Shown: in pieces, positions 53,301 to 64,000 of the stretch
Position numbering within the stretch: the first letter of the stretch is position 1
Layout of the letters: each line of letters starts with the position of its first letter
Assembly (NCBI GenBank): GCA_037178975.1
Contig: JASJZH010000002.1
Location: 8,957,030 to 9,021,029 of the forward strand
Reading direction: 5' to 3'
DNA: 64,000 nucleotides
From: Oscheius tipulae
Lineage: Eukaryota > Nematoda > Chromadorea > Rhabditida > Rhabditidae
Notes under the pieces: model-generated
What the model saw: the letters and a program-made list of their open reading frames with translations, nothing else
Databases searched by the model: none
What the model was told of the DNA's origin: nothing
Program-made: the position numbers and the translations under genes

Positions 53301-56300
53301 CAGTTAAAGCTGGCCGCCGCCTCCTCCTCTTAGGCTCGCTCTAATACGTAGGATTTGGTTCTTTACACTTTAGAGCATGACTTTTGTGTTTTTAGCTTAG
53401 TCTTTCAAAAACTGAGAATTTGCGCAAAGCTTAATATATAGTACTACTTAGGCTACCAGACGAAACTAAGGGCTTTGGATTCGCGCGCGCATGCGAGAGA
53501 GGAGGGATGGCGAATGTCTAGCATTAAGGCTTAGCGCTCGAATACAAAAGTAGTAGAAATGTCTATGACAACTACTACTCATTCATCATCAGCAGCAGCC
53601 TAAGATTTATGATTCCTTCCTCTTTTTGTCGCTTAGGCTTTTTTTCTGTTTTCCTAGGTGGTCAGTTAAAGCTGGCCGCCGCCTCCTCCTCTTAGGCTCG
53701 CTCTAATACGTAGGATTTGGTTCTTTACACTTTAGAGCATGACTTTTGTGTTTTTAGCTTAGTCTTTCAAAAACTGAGAATTTGCGCAAAGCTTAATATA
53801 TAGTACTACTTAGGCTACCAGACGAAACTAAGGGCTTTGGATTCGCGCGCGCATGCGAGAGAGGAGGGATGGCGAATGTCTAGCATTAAGGCTTAGCGCT
53901 CGAATACAAAAGTAGTAGAAATGTCTATGACAACTACTACTCATTCATCATCAGCAGCAGCCTAAGATTTATGATTCCTTCCTCTTTTTGTCGCTTAGGC
54001 TTTTTTTCTGTTTTCCTAGGTGGTCAGTTAAAGCTGGCCGCCGCCTCCTCCTCTTAGGCTCGCTCTAATACGTAGGATTTGGTTCTTTACACTTTAGAGC
54101 ATGACTTTTGTGTTTTTAGCTTAGTCTTTCAAAAACTGAGAATTTGCGCAAAGCTTAATATATAGTACTACTTAGGCTACCAGACGAAACTAAGGGCTTT
54201 GGATTCGCGCGCGCATGCGAGAGAGGAGGGATGGCGAATGTCTAGCATTAAGGCTTAGCGCTCGAATACAAAAGTAGTAGAAATGTCTATGACAACTACT
54301 ACTCATTCATCATCAGCAGCAGCCTAAGATTTATGATTTATTCCTCTTTTTGTCGCTTAGGCTTTTTTTCTGTTTTCCTAGGTGGTCAGTTAAAGCTGGC
54401 CGCCGCCTCCTCCTCTTAGGCTCGCTCTAATACGTAGGATTTGGTTCTTTACACTTTAGAGCATGACTTTTGTGTTTTTAGCTTAGTCTTTCAAAAACTG
54501 AGAATTTGCGCAAAGCTTAATATATAGTACTACTTAGGCTACCAGACGAAACTAAGGGCTTTGGATTCGCGCGCATGCGAGAGAGGAGGGATGGCGAATG
54601 TCTAGCATTAAGGCTTAGCGCTCGAATACAAAAGTAGTAGAAATGTCTATGACAACTACTACTCATTCATCATCAGCAGCAGCCTAAGATTTATGATTCC
54701 TTCCTCTTTTTGTCGCTTAGGCTTTTTTTCTGTTTTCCTAGGTGGTCAGTTAAAGCTGGCCGCCGCCTCCTCCTCTTAGGCTCGCTCTAATACGTAGGAT
54801 TTGGTTCTTTACACTTTAGAGCATGACTTTTGTGTTTTTAGCTTAGTCTTTCAAAAACTGAGAATTTGCGCAAAGCTTAATATATAGTACTACTTAGGCT
54901 ACCAGACGAAACTAAGGGCTTTGGATTCGCGCGCGCATGCGAGAGAGGAGGGATGGCGAATGTCTAGCATTAAGGCTTAGCGCTCGAATACAAAAGTAGT
55001 AGAAATGTCTATGACAACTACTACTCATTCATCATCAGCAGCAGCCTAAGATTTATGATTCCTTCCTCTTTTTGTCGCTTAGGCTTTTTTTCTGTTTTCC
55101 TAGGTGGTCAGTTAAAGCTGGCCGCCGCCTCCTCCTCTTAGGCTCGCTCTAATACGTAGGATTTGGTTCTTTACACTTTAGAGCATGACTTTTGTGTTTT
55201 TAGCTTAGTCTTTCAAAAACTGAGAATTTGCGCAAAGCTTAATATATAGTACTACTTAGGCTACCAGACGAAACTAAGGGCTTTGGATTCGCGCGCATGC
55301 GAGAGAGGAGGGATGGCGAATGTCTAGCATTAAGGCTTAGCGCTCGAATACAAAAGTAGTAGAAATGTCTATGACAACTACTACTCATTCATCATCAGCA
55401 GCAGCCTAAGATTTATGATTCCTTCCTCTTTTTGTCGCTTAGGCTTTTTTTCTGTTTTCCTAGGTGGTCAGTTAAAGCTGGCCGCCGCCTCCTCCTCTTA
55501 GGCTCGCTCTAATACGTAGGATTTGGTTCTTTACACTTTAGAGCATGACTTTTGTGTTTTTAGCTTAGTCTTTCAAAAACTGAGAATTTGCGCAAAGCTT
55601 AATATATAGTACTACTTAGGCTACCAGACGAAACTAAGGGCTTTGGATTCGCGCGCGCATGCGAGAGAGGAGGGATGGCGAATGTCTAGCATTAAGGCTT
55701 AGCGCTCGAATACAAAAGTAGTAGAAATGTCTATGACAACTACTACTCATTCATCATCAGCAGCAGCCTAAGATTTATGATTCCTTCCTCTTTTTGTCGC
55801 TTAGGCTTTTTTTCTGTTTTCCTAGGTGGTCAGTTAAAGCTGGCCGCCGCCTCCTCCTCTTAGGCTCGCTCTAATACGTAGGATTTGGTTCTTTACACTT
55901 TAGAGCATGACTTTTGTGTTTTTAGCTTAGTCTTTCAAAAACTGAGAATTTGCGCAAAGCTTAATATATAGTACTACTTAGGCTACCAGACGAAACTAAG
56001 GGCTTTGGATTCGCGCGCGCATGCGAGAGAGGAGGGATGGCGAATGTCTAGCATTAAGGCTTAGCGCTCGAATACAAAAGTAGTAGAAATGTCTATGACA
56101 ACTACTACTCATTCATCATCAGCAGCAGCCTAAGATTTATGATTCCTTCCTCTTTTTGTCGCTTAGGCTTTTTTCTGTTTTCCTAGGTGGTCAGTTAAAG
56201 CTGGCCGCCGCCTCCTCCTCTTAGGCTCGCTCTAATACGTAGGATTTGGTTCTTTACACTTTAGAGCATGACTTTTGTGTTTTTAGCTTAGTCTTTCAAA

Positions 56301-56410
56301 AACTGAGAATTTGCGCAAAGCTTAATATATAGTACTACTTAGGCTACCAGACGAAACTAAGGGCTTTGGATTCGCGCGCATGCGAGAGAGGAGGGATGGC
56401 GAATGTCTAG
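50341..56410 (+). repeat. 362-bp satellite, about 17 head-to-tail units
   Basis: The block AATACGTAGGATTTGG recurs with offsets of 360-362 bp from 50451 to 56235 (17 occurrences); units are nearly identical. The first unit is diverged, the last truncated. Each unit contains the 23-bp palindrome (CAC-TTTA-GAG, CAT, GAC-TTTT-GTG; first at 50473), three TTAGGC hexamers, CTGGCCGCCGCCTCCTCCTC and a (GC)n-ATGCG stretch varying by one dinucleotide. No open frame. The array ends at TGTCTAG against a TTAGGC tract. Confidence 0.97.
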
Positions 56411-56430
56411 CTTAGGCTTAGGCTTAGGCT
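56411..56430 (+). repeat. Telomere-like (TTAGGC)3 junction, copy 2
   Basis: Three TTAGGC units join the satellite to the duplicated block; copy 1 has two at the equivalent place. Confidence 0.85.
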
Positions 56431-56964
56431 CTTAACGTTTAGGCATAACCAATATTTCACTATTGTCTACGACTATTGTTTTTACATATAGTGGCTATGT
56501 TTTTATCTTTTTAAGTTATTTCATCAAAACTTAAGTGGTAGTTTCTCACTTTCTATAGTGCCTGACGATTTTATACCGTCGAACTAAGCCTTCAATTTTC
56601 TTTTAAACATAGGTTTACACTTTAGTGTGTGACTTTTGTGTTAGCAAGACTTTTGCACACAAACTCAACAAGAATTTCTCTGGCCTAAGCCGAAGCGAGA
56701 AAGCTATATGAAAAGGTTGGCATCGAAGCTAGGCGCTCGAATACAGCCATGTATAATGTGTGATTTTCGCGTAAATTTTAGGAATACTCATCCAAGCTCT
56801 TCGACGACGCAAAAGCCTGGGAGATGGCTCGCAGATGGACGAGGATATTGTAGGCTCATTGAAGCTAAGTTGGTTTTTGCGATTGACGTTTATAACTTAC
56901 AAATGCATTTTTCTAGGAGGAGGAAATCAGCACGCTAGCTTCCAAGGTCAGCCGTCGGAGTCGA

Positions 56965-57372
56965 ACAAGTAGAAACTGGGTGAGCCGTTCGCATACGGCA
57001 ACATTGTCGATGACAAATTCAAGGCTAATGTGAGTTCTTTCTATGCTGATATAACACTATAGATTGCGTTTCTAGATCAGTCTCAAGAAGCTCTTGAAAA
57101 AATAGGACTGTCGTGGAGGCTTCGTCGAGTTCCGCGACCTCGACAAGAAGCAGAACGTCAAGAGTCTGATTTTCGACGACCAAAAAGCCCGCAGCCTTTT
57201 TTTCGACAATGTCTGGTTGGTGATTTTTTTTTGGGCATAAATACCAATAAACTATCGTTTAGGCTCGCCATTGCTCTGTCAGGATGTACAGAAAAACAAG
57301 GTCCGAAGAAAATGATTCTTCTTCGAGGGGAAAGCCCTCTACACCTCTCTGAAGAAGGATCGTTCCGGCAGT
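56965..57372 (+). pseudogene. AB-family pseudogene, copy 2
   Basis: This is the duplicate of 29390-29800 with the same in-frame stop (LKKLLKK-stop) and one homopolymer change. The shared stop shows that decay preceded the duplication. Confidence 0.5.
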
Positions 57373-57599
57373 GCTCAGCATCTCAACTGTCTTGACAATG
57401 TAATCCTCTAACACTTTAATACAATTGACCTTTCTGAAAAAAAAGACTTGAAGCCACACACACCAAACTAAGCCTTTTTTTGCCTAATAAAGATTTCGAT
57501 CCTTCTGAGTCCGAGAGTCCACCACAAACACAGCGCCGCGCCAATCAACGAAAAATTTCACTTTTGTCTTAGCCAAAAGCGAACTTTCGCCTAAGCCTT

Positions 57600-58210
57600 A
57601 TTTTATCATCCCTATCCTTCACGCGGTAAAGTCATAGACGTTCATGACTTCACTTCTGTCTACTACCTGCTTTTTGATCATGATTGACTATTGTGGCTTT
57701 CTATTTCTTTTACCACCTCTGCGATTCAAATTTTTCCCAACAAATTCAAGTTCAAATTTGGCGCTCATTTTTATTATTCCTACCCTCTCCCCGGTAACGT
57801 TCATGACTTTTACATCACTTTTGTCTACTACTTGTCTTTTGATCATGATTCACTACTATGACTTTCTAATTTTCAAACACAAACTATTGTATTTCAAATT
57901 TTTGGCGCGCATTTTTGCAACAAAAATTTAAACTCAAATTTGGCGCTCATTTTTATTATTCCTCCCCTCTCTCCCGGGTAAAGTCGTGAACGTTCATGAC
58001 TTTTACATCACTTTTGTCTACTACTTCCTCTTTGGTCATGATTCACTATTGTGACTGCTTAATTTTTAAGCGCAAACTCTTGTTTTTGGATTTTTGGCGC
58101 GCATTTTCCCAACAAATTCAAATTCGATTTTTGCGCTCATTTTTTATCATTCCTACCCTCTCCTCGGTAAAGCCATGAACGTTCATGACTTTTACATCAC
58201 TTTTGTCTGC
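57600..58210 (+). repeat. Tandem repeat upstream of YR2, copy 2
   Basis: This is the duplicate of the 30030-30640 array, including the GTCGTGAACGTTCATGAC palindrome. Confidence 0.85.
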
Positions 58211-58572
58211 TACTAACGTTTTCTTACTTTTCTAGCACCCTCTAATGCTCTCTTCCATTTTGCATTTGCTGCCTTTTACTTTTTCAAAACGTCCAACTTT
58301 TACTTTGGAGCATGACTATTGTGTAAGGCTTTTGTTTGCATCCAACGAAAATGTTACGGGGCTTTGAGTGAGAGGAGAAACATCTGTCTTCAAGACATCA
58401 CGGCTTTGGCTTGTTTTCTATTGGGTTTCGGCTAAGCCCAGACCATAAATATGTTGTTATATTTGTGATTTTCGCTTAGCCACTGAACAGAAAAGCTTAG
58501 CCACATCTCCTTCCTACACTGTTCACTTTTGTTTACTACTAATCCTATTCATAGACTAAGCTCTGTAGCGCG

Positions 58573-61347
58573 ATGGAAGAACACCACACCATCAAGAAGG
58601 CCCTATCGCAGACTCGACCACCACCACCAAGCCTAAGCCCACAGCAACCAACAGCTACCAAGAAGGCCCGTTTTGGTGAGGCTTTTTAGAGACTATAGCT
58701 CTAAAAAAAGACAGACACATAATGATTTTAGCAGACAACATCATGACCATGCTGCGCGTTCGAGGACACGAGCCGAGTGCAAGTCGTGACCCGACCAGAG
58801 ATATCCAAGTTGCGGACCGTGAGCGCCTTCTCTTGAGCTCCAACTGTGACCACTTTGTTGCAAGCTTCCGCGGCTGCTTCAACAAGCGCCGGGAGGTGGA
58901 CGATACGGCTCTCCCTGGCCAGCTTCTAATGGTAATTGTTTATTCGGCTCTTTTTGGGTTATTTGTGACTTCCGGTGTTTCTAGGATCCTGCAGAGATGG
59001 AGGGCGTGCTGAGAGAGCTGCTGGACGGTAACCCCAGCCGTCGTGCCTTCATCATCGGCCGCAGTCCGGAGTCTCTCGTCACCGCCGGGAGAAGCTTCTG
59101 CCTCTTCTCGGCTTACGTACGCCACATCAATAAGACAGTGACGATGACAACGCGGGACATTCTTACTTACGTCAAGGAGCAGATCAATCAGGAGAAGCTG
59201 CGCTATCTTATCGCCGACTTTGGGGACTGGTACGACTCGATTCCGAAAGTACGACTCTCCCACACGAAGCTCCTCTACTGTAACATGGACGAGGCGAGAG
59301 CCGAATCCAAAGAGACGAGCACAGTCGATACTGTGGTGGCCGGTGCGATGCTCGCACTCACCCTCTTCGACTGCCTGTCCATCTCAACAACAAGACGATG
59401 TTTGGCTCGTCAAGAGGTCAAGCGGGAGAGGGATCAGAGGAATAGGGCCAAAAATGTTGAACAGCTACAGCAGGTTACCGATGACAAACTCCCGTGTGGT
59501 CTACACGATCTGCTCACTCGATTCGACCAATGCTCATCTGCCTTTAAGACGCCTGCCGACGTACAATCTTTTCTTCTTGGAGTAACGCTAGCCAGTCTCG
59601 GCCTACGAGCCCGTTCTGTCACATCGGGAAAAAGTAATTCTGTCACTTTTGTCTTATACAAATGTGTTTCTTTCATTTCAAGAGTACCTCGAGAAGCATA
59701 CGACTGGGGAAGACGTGACAGAGAATGAACATGACGACGCTTTCAACGGAGTGACGGGAGTGCATCTGCACTTTGCCGGTCTCGCGGGTCGTCACGTGCG
59801 CGTCTGGCGTCTCAAGTCCAAGCCAGAAGATCGAGGACCACGTCTCAAGCTCGAAGTCACCATTGCTCATGACAAAAGTAAGGGATACGCAGCTCACATG
59901 CCCACTCACCTCGGCTTGAACTGGCCCAGTGAGAGTGTGGCCTCGATGACGGAAGACTGGCAGATGAATGGTGCCCTTGCCGTGATACTTCTCTGCTGTG
60001 CCGCTGGAACCGTTCGCCAAGAGGATCTCTTCTCGGCAGTGAAAGAACCAGCAGAGGAGGGCCAGCGTGTGCTGATTTCAGCAAATGACTCTTTGATAGG
60101 GTACGCGTCTAATTTCACTTTTGTCCACTACAAAATACATGCTTTCAGGGACAGACCGCTGTTCTGTGCGCACAAACTCTCTGGCATTCTCGGCATGCTG
60201 GACCGGGAGAGACAACTGGAAACTGTGGGTGCTGCCGTGGAGCGCCTGTTCGACCGCCTTCAGCTGCCCGCCTGCTTCTACACGATCAAAAGTCTTCGTT
60301 GCGGCTTTGCGCTTGACAGAGTCATGGGCTTCCTCTGCACTCTCCCCGATGAGCAGGCTGTAGACAAAGAACAGATACGCAACGCTACGGCCGACTGGTC
60401 CCGAGATGAGGTCGACGTCTATCTGAGGTCTGTTTAGGCTTGAAATCTCTTGTTTTATCTCTTGTTATATTCAGGCACATCCTCACTTCGCTTCAACACC
60501 ACGCGGGAGCTCAAAATAAGGGACGTGTCGCCGACTGGCTCGAGACAATTCACACGCTGTCTATTCACGCCCGCCTACAAGATTACAAATTCGTCTCTTA
60601 TGAAGAGTTCTGCGACGACCCGAACTGCGACATCGAGCGCGTATGTCATGATTTTAAGCCAGAAGTTTAATAGAGCAGAACAAAATTCAGAGTGAAGCAA
60701 AGATGATGCGATGTGCTTGGCGATTAAGCAATGCTCGTCAATGGAGCGGCACTTCTATTAGAACGCAGTCAGCTGCGCAGATTCGTCACCGTCTCTCAGA
60801 CCTCTCAGCTCGCGTTGTTGATCTTCGCAAAACACTGGCTCTCTTCCAGCAGGTGATGGGCACGTCCGCAGCCATGACGACGAGCGTCGCCTTTAGTGAA
60901 GCACTCGGGTATTTTAACCTTAGGCCTCTAGATGTTGTCTGTCTTTAGTGAGTACTACGCGTCGGCGGTCAGTCAGTCAGTCACTACTACTACTACTACT
61001 ACTACTACTACGAACGCAGAGTATATGTGTCCCGTATACCAGTGCGATTTCACGTGCCCCGTTGCCGAAGAGGCCAATACTCATTGGAAGAAGGAGCATC
61101 ATGCAAAGCGCTCATCACTTTTGTTAATGTGTCCTTGCAACTTGGCCTATAGCAGCTCAAAGCCGTATGTTTGTTTGCATAGATGTAAAAATGCTTCCAG
61201 GCTTACAGGTGCAAGTGGAAAGCGTTGCAACATCACGTGCGGCTGAGGCACTCGAGAGCAGCAGCAGTTGACCTTCAACTTCTTGAGAGTCGTCAACAGG
61301 ATTTGACCAACACTACCTTCTTTAAAATAATTTATTTTGACGAATAG
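58573..61347 (+). CDS. YR2', second copy of YR2
   Basis: All exons, splice sites and candidate catalytic boxes (GLRARSV, HDKSKG, KSLRCGFA, VDVYLR) and both zinc-finger exons read the same as YR2. The only differences noticed are in introns (run lengths near 58.7 and 58.95 kb). Coding capacity appears preserved, so this is a recent duplicate or an assembly duplicate. Confidence 0.62.
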
Positions 61348-61508
61348 CTAGCTAGCAATTTTTATTGTTATATTGTTGCACGCGATAAATTTGATGTTGT
61401 CTGTTCTTAAAAAAAAAAAAAAACAGACTATGGCTCTCCATGATGACCGTGTCTTTGACTTTTTATCCATTTCACTTTTGTGTATGACTAAGGTGCTTTT
61501 AGAAGCAG

Positions 61509-64000
61509 ATGGATCCGACTCAACCACAACCACCACCACGACGGGGCCTCCAAGCCACCAAGTCTGATGTCGGCCATGCTCCGCCGCTAGAAACTGCCTC
61601 GTCGTCGTCGTCGTCGTCGTCAGCCACTGTCGCCGCTACGAACCTCAGGAAGCGCAAACTCAACGGTATTAGAGTGGCTTTTTGACTGCCTAAGCCTAAA
61701 GCCTAAGCATTAGTTTAGATCTACGCACGGCTCTAATGTCCACTTTGCGAAATCAGGGCCTTGCCATGCCGAGTATTAGTTGCCGCGATCCGGCCACCAA
61801 AGTACCTGCTGCAGAGCGCTCGGATCTTCTCTACTTCTCGAAGCTTGACCACTACATTGTCAGCTATAAGGGCACCTTCCGGATGCGTCAATCTGTCAAC
61901 AATCCGATGTTGCCCGCAGAGAGTCTCCTTGTATGTCATTGTTTCGTGTTGCGTTATCAACAAAAAAAAAATTCCAGGATGTGGAGGAAATAAAAGCAGA
62001 GCTTTCTCGCACTCTGGAAAAGAGTCCGAGTCGCAGCGCATTCCTGGTCAATCACAGCATGAGTATCATCAAAAGATCCGCCGAAAGCTGCTGTCTGTTC
62101 TTTGCCTTCGTACGACAGACTGCTGCTGCTGCTGCAGGAAAAGCGGATGTCGTCAGCCTAAATGCGCGCCAAATTCTCGACTACATCGGTGCTTTGAGGG
62201 ACAAGGACAACGGAGAGCCACTTGTTAGGATGGTTGGGGACTTCTACGACTGGTACGCCAAGGTCCCGAAAGTCCGCGTCTCGTACTGCAAGCTGCTCGA
62301 CTGTGATATGGACGAGGAGCGTGCCAAGACGAAGGAAGTCAGCACATTGATGTGCGTCCTCGCTGGTCTCCTGATAACTCTGACGCTCTTCGAATGCCTC
62401 AACATCAGCTCGAACAAGTATCCCGATCCTCTCCACGTGCGCATTCGAAACGAAGTCGGCATGCGTGGCAAGAAGGACAATGCTATTCTGATGCAAAGTG
62501 TGTACGAGGACAAACTCTCCTGTGGCCTCCATGACCTCCTCTATCGTCTCGACCATGTCACACAGTCCACCACTGAGGAGAAAGCAACTAACCATCTCGG
62601 CAGAGAGGCTTCCGATTCCGTCAAGCCTTTTAAGACGCCCGTGGATGTTCAGGCTCTGATGCTTGGAGTCCTACTGGCTGCTCTTGGACTTCGGCCGCGT
62701 TCTGTGCGCACAGAAAAAAGTAAGTAAGCAAGCCTTTTTGCATTTGTGTTAGACTAATGTGAACTTTGCTTTAGTATAAGACTAATGTGAAACTTCAGAG
62801 TACTATCGCAGCGAGGTTGACGAGGAGGAGTCTTTTTGGATTTTTCGGGCCTCGCCGGTCGACACGTGTTCGTCTATCGACTCAAGTCCCAGCCAACGGA
62901 TCCGGGTCCTCGTCTCAAGGTCGAAATAGTCATCGCCCACGACAAGGTTACCGGTTACAAAGCTCACGGACCGACTCACATCGGCATGTATTGGCCTTGT
63001 GAGAGCGCGACCTCGATGACTGAAGACTGGCAGATGAATGGAGCCCTGGCCTTGATACTACTCTGTTGTGCCGCTGGGACTGTGAAGCCGAAAGACCTCT
63101 TCTCCAGAGCCAAGGAGCCCGAAGAGAACGGCCAGCGTGTTCTGATCTCCTCCTCATCGTCGGAGGATGCCGGTTACACAACAAACACTTGGCACAGCGG
63201 TATCGTCGACGTCTATCTGCGGTATGCTTTTGGCCTAAATTTTTTCTTTCAAAAAAAAAAAAAAAAAAAAAAAACATATTGCAGACACATAATGAAGACC
63301 CTGCCGGAGCACGTGGGCATGGAGAATAAGGGTCGCGTCAGAGACTGGCTCACCACGATCGATCGCGTCTCAGTTCAGGCTCGCCCCGACTACCAGTTCG
63401 AGAGCTACGAGCATTTCCGACGCCGCCACCGCCGCGACGACGACGACGACGAGCACGGCTGTGACAGTCGCCTTGACAACAGAGAGGTTAGAGAGGTTTG
63501 GCATTTGTTGGTGACTAATGTGTGTTTGTTGTCAATAGATGAACCACGACGAGATGTTAGCCAGCTGGCGACTGTGCAACGGCTTCGGCTGGAAGAAATG
63601 TGCCCCTGTGGCCAAGACTGCCGAGCAGATTCGTGAGCGTCTTACTACACGTGCCACCCGCATCGTCAATCTCAAGGCCACTGTCCGACTCTTCCAAGAT
63701 GTCATGGGAATCAAGTCACGAGCTATTGCCTTTTTCGAGGTCCTTGGGTATGCGTGTTGTTTTGTATCCACATAGCTCTTTTTTAACAACTTAAGGAGTT
63801 ACTACAAAGGCTGGAAGACTGAGAGAACGGGTGCCTTTGAGTGCCCCGTGTGCGACTACGAGACTAAGAGCCCCGCTGAAGCTAATACTCATTGGCGCGA
63901 TGAGCACAAGTCCGAGCGGGCCCATCTCCGCTACACCTGTCCGTGCCACAGTACCCCGGAACGCATGTCGGTTTTAGAATTTTAGACCATGGTCAAAGCT
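61509..64000 (+). pseudogene. YR3', broken second copy of YR3 (3' end outside window)
   Basis: The first exons match YR3. At about 62829 one G of a GAGGAGGGAG run is missing relative to 35250, shifting the frame shortly after the Arg-box exon. About 288 bp (copy 1 positions near 35604-35891) are also deleted, removing the PLLCAHS...KSFRCGFALDR exon with its KxxR box and the preceding intron. Short GGA at the breakpoints suggests a microhomology deletion. Either lesion should abolish recombinase activity. The one-base change could be a sequencing error; the deletion is unlikely to be. Zinc-finger exons remain. Confidence 0.75.

Larger units (their letters stand above)
56411..64000 (+). repeat. 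Segmental duplication, copy 2 (runs off the window)
   Basis: It begins at CTTAGGCTTAGGCTTAGGCT against the satellite and follows copy 1 (28843 onward) with offset near 27570, dropping to 27276 after a deletion of about 288 bp in the YR3 copy. Homopolymer-length differences are frequent. Confidence 0.95.

Noticed and set aside
18286-64000. Polinton/Maverick or integrated large DNA virus
   Set aside because: I saw no protein-primed polymerase B, retroviral-type integrase, packaging ATPase or capsid motif, and the genes are rich in introns.
56411-64000. Pure assembly artefact of the duplicated block
   Set aside because: Different upstream arrays, different TTAGGC count, and a 288-bp deletion make simple duplication by assembly less likely, although homopolymer differences could be sequencing error; it still needs read-level checking.

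Overview
This window looks like nuclear DNA of a nematode. The left part carries a cuticle collagen with the nematode N-terminal domain and a Gly-X-Y triple helix. Introns are short (about 35-60 bp) and end in TTTCAG-like acceptors. The nematode telomere hexamer TTAGGC recurs, often in tandem pairs, through the right part. All exon structures were read by eye from six-frame translation, splice consensus and family motifs; no searches were run, and I cannot name the species.

Region 1 (1 to about 18.2 kb) is ordinary, gene-dense host sequence. In order it holds an FkbM/Methyltransf_21-type methyltransferase (-), an animal haem peroxidase (+), a tRNA-Ser(AGA) pseudogene split by a TA-flanked MITE, a GNAT/GLYAT-like acyltransferase (+), a two-domain C-type lectin (+), an Aurora-derived protein that has lost its kinase catalytic motifs (-), a cuticle collagen (+), a short adducin/class II aldolase-like gene (-) and a U6 snRNA pseudogene. 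Introns and spacers here are sprinkled with GTCTCT-type low-complexity tracts.

Region 2 (about 18.3 to 64 kb) is different. The GTCTCT tracts largely disappear, TTAGGC units become common, and nearly all genes belong to three intron-rich families that I could not match to a named family. The YR family has three loci plus copies. It has a plausible tyrosine-recombinase signature (R...K...KxxR...Y) followed by C-terminal zinc fingers. The AB family comprises A, B, a degraded locus at 19-20.5 kb and fragments. The CDE family comprises C, D, E and a truncated copy at 23.9 kb, and has acidic C-termini in D, E and the 23.9-kb copy. A small RING-finger gene is also present. The order is: YR fragment, AB-type, RING, AB fragment, CDE-like/YR1, a 23-copy array of a 26-bp palindrome, YR2, YR3, A, B, C, D, E, a 17-copy 362-bp satellite, then a near-identical second copy of the YR2-YR3 block. 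Both copies of that block begin at a TTAGGC tract that directly abuts the preceding tandem array.

Right of 28.8 kb a 23-bp imperfect palindrome (CAC-W4-GTY, 3-nt spacer, RAC-W4-GTG) occurs inside about ten short introns of different genes, just upstream of several start codons, and once per satellite unit. The combination of recombinase-like genes, dispersed palindromes, co-amplified unknown genes and telomeric repeats suggests either a large tyrosine-recombinase mobile element (comparable in concept to fungal Starships) or a specialised subtelomeric/eliminated chromosome domain. That interpretation is inference. The repeats, palindromes, paralogy and duplication are visible in the sequence.
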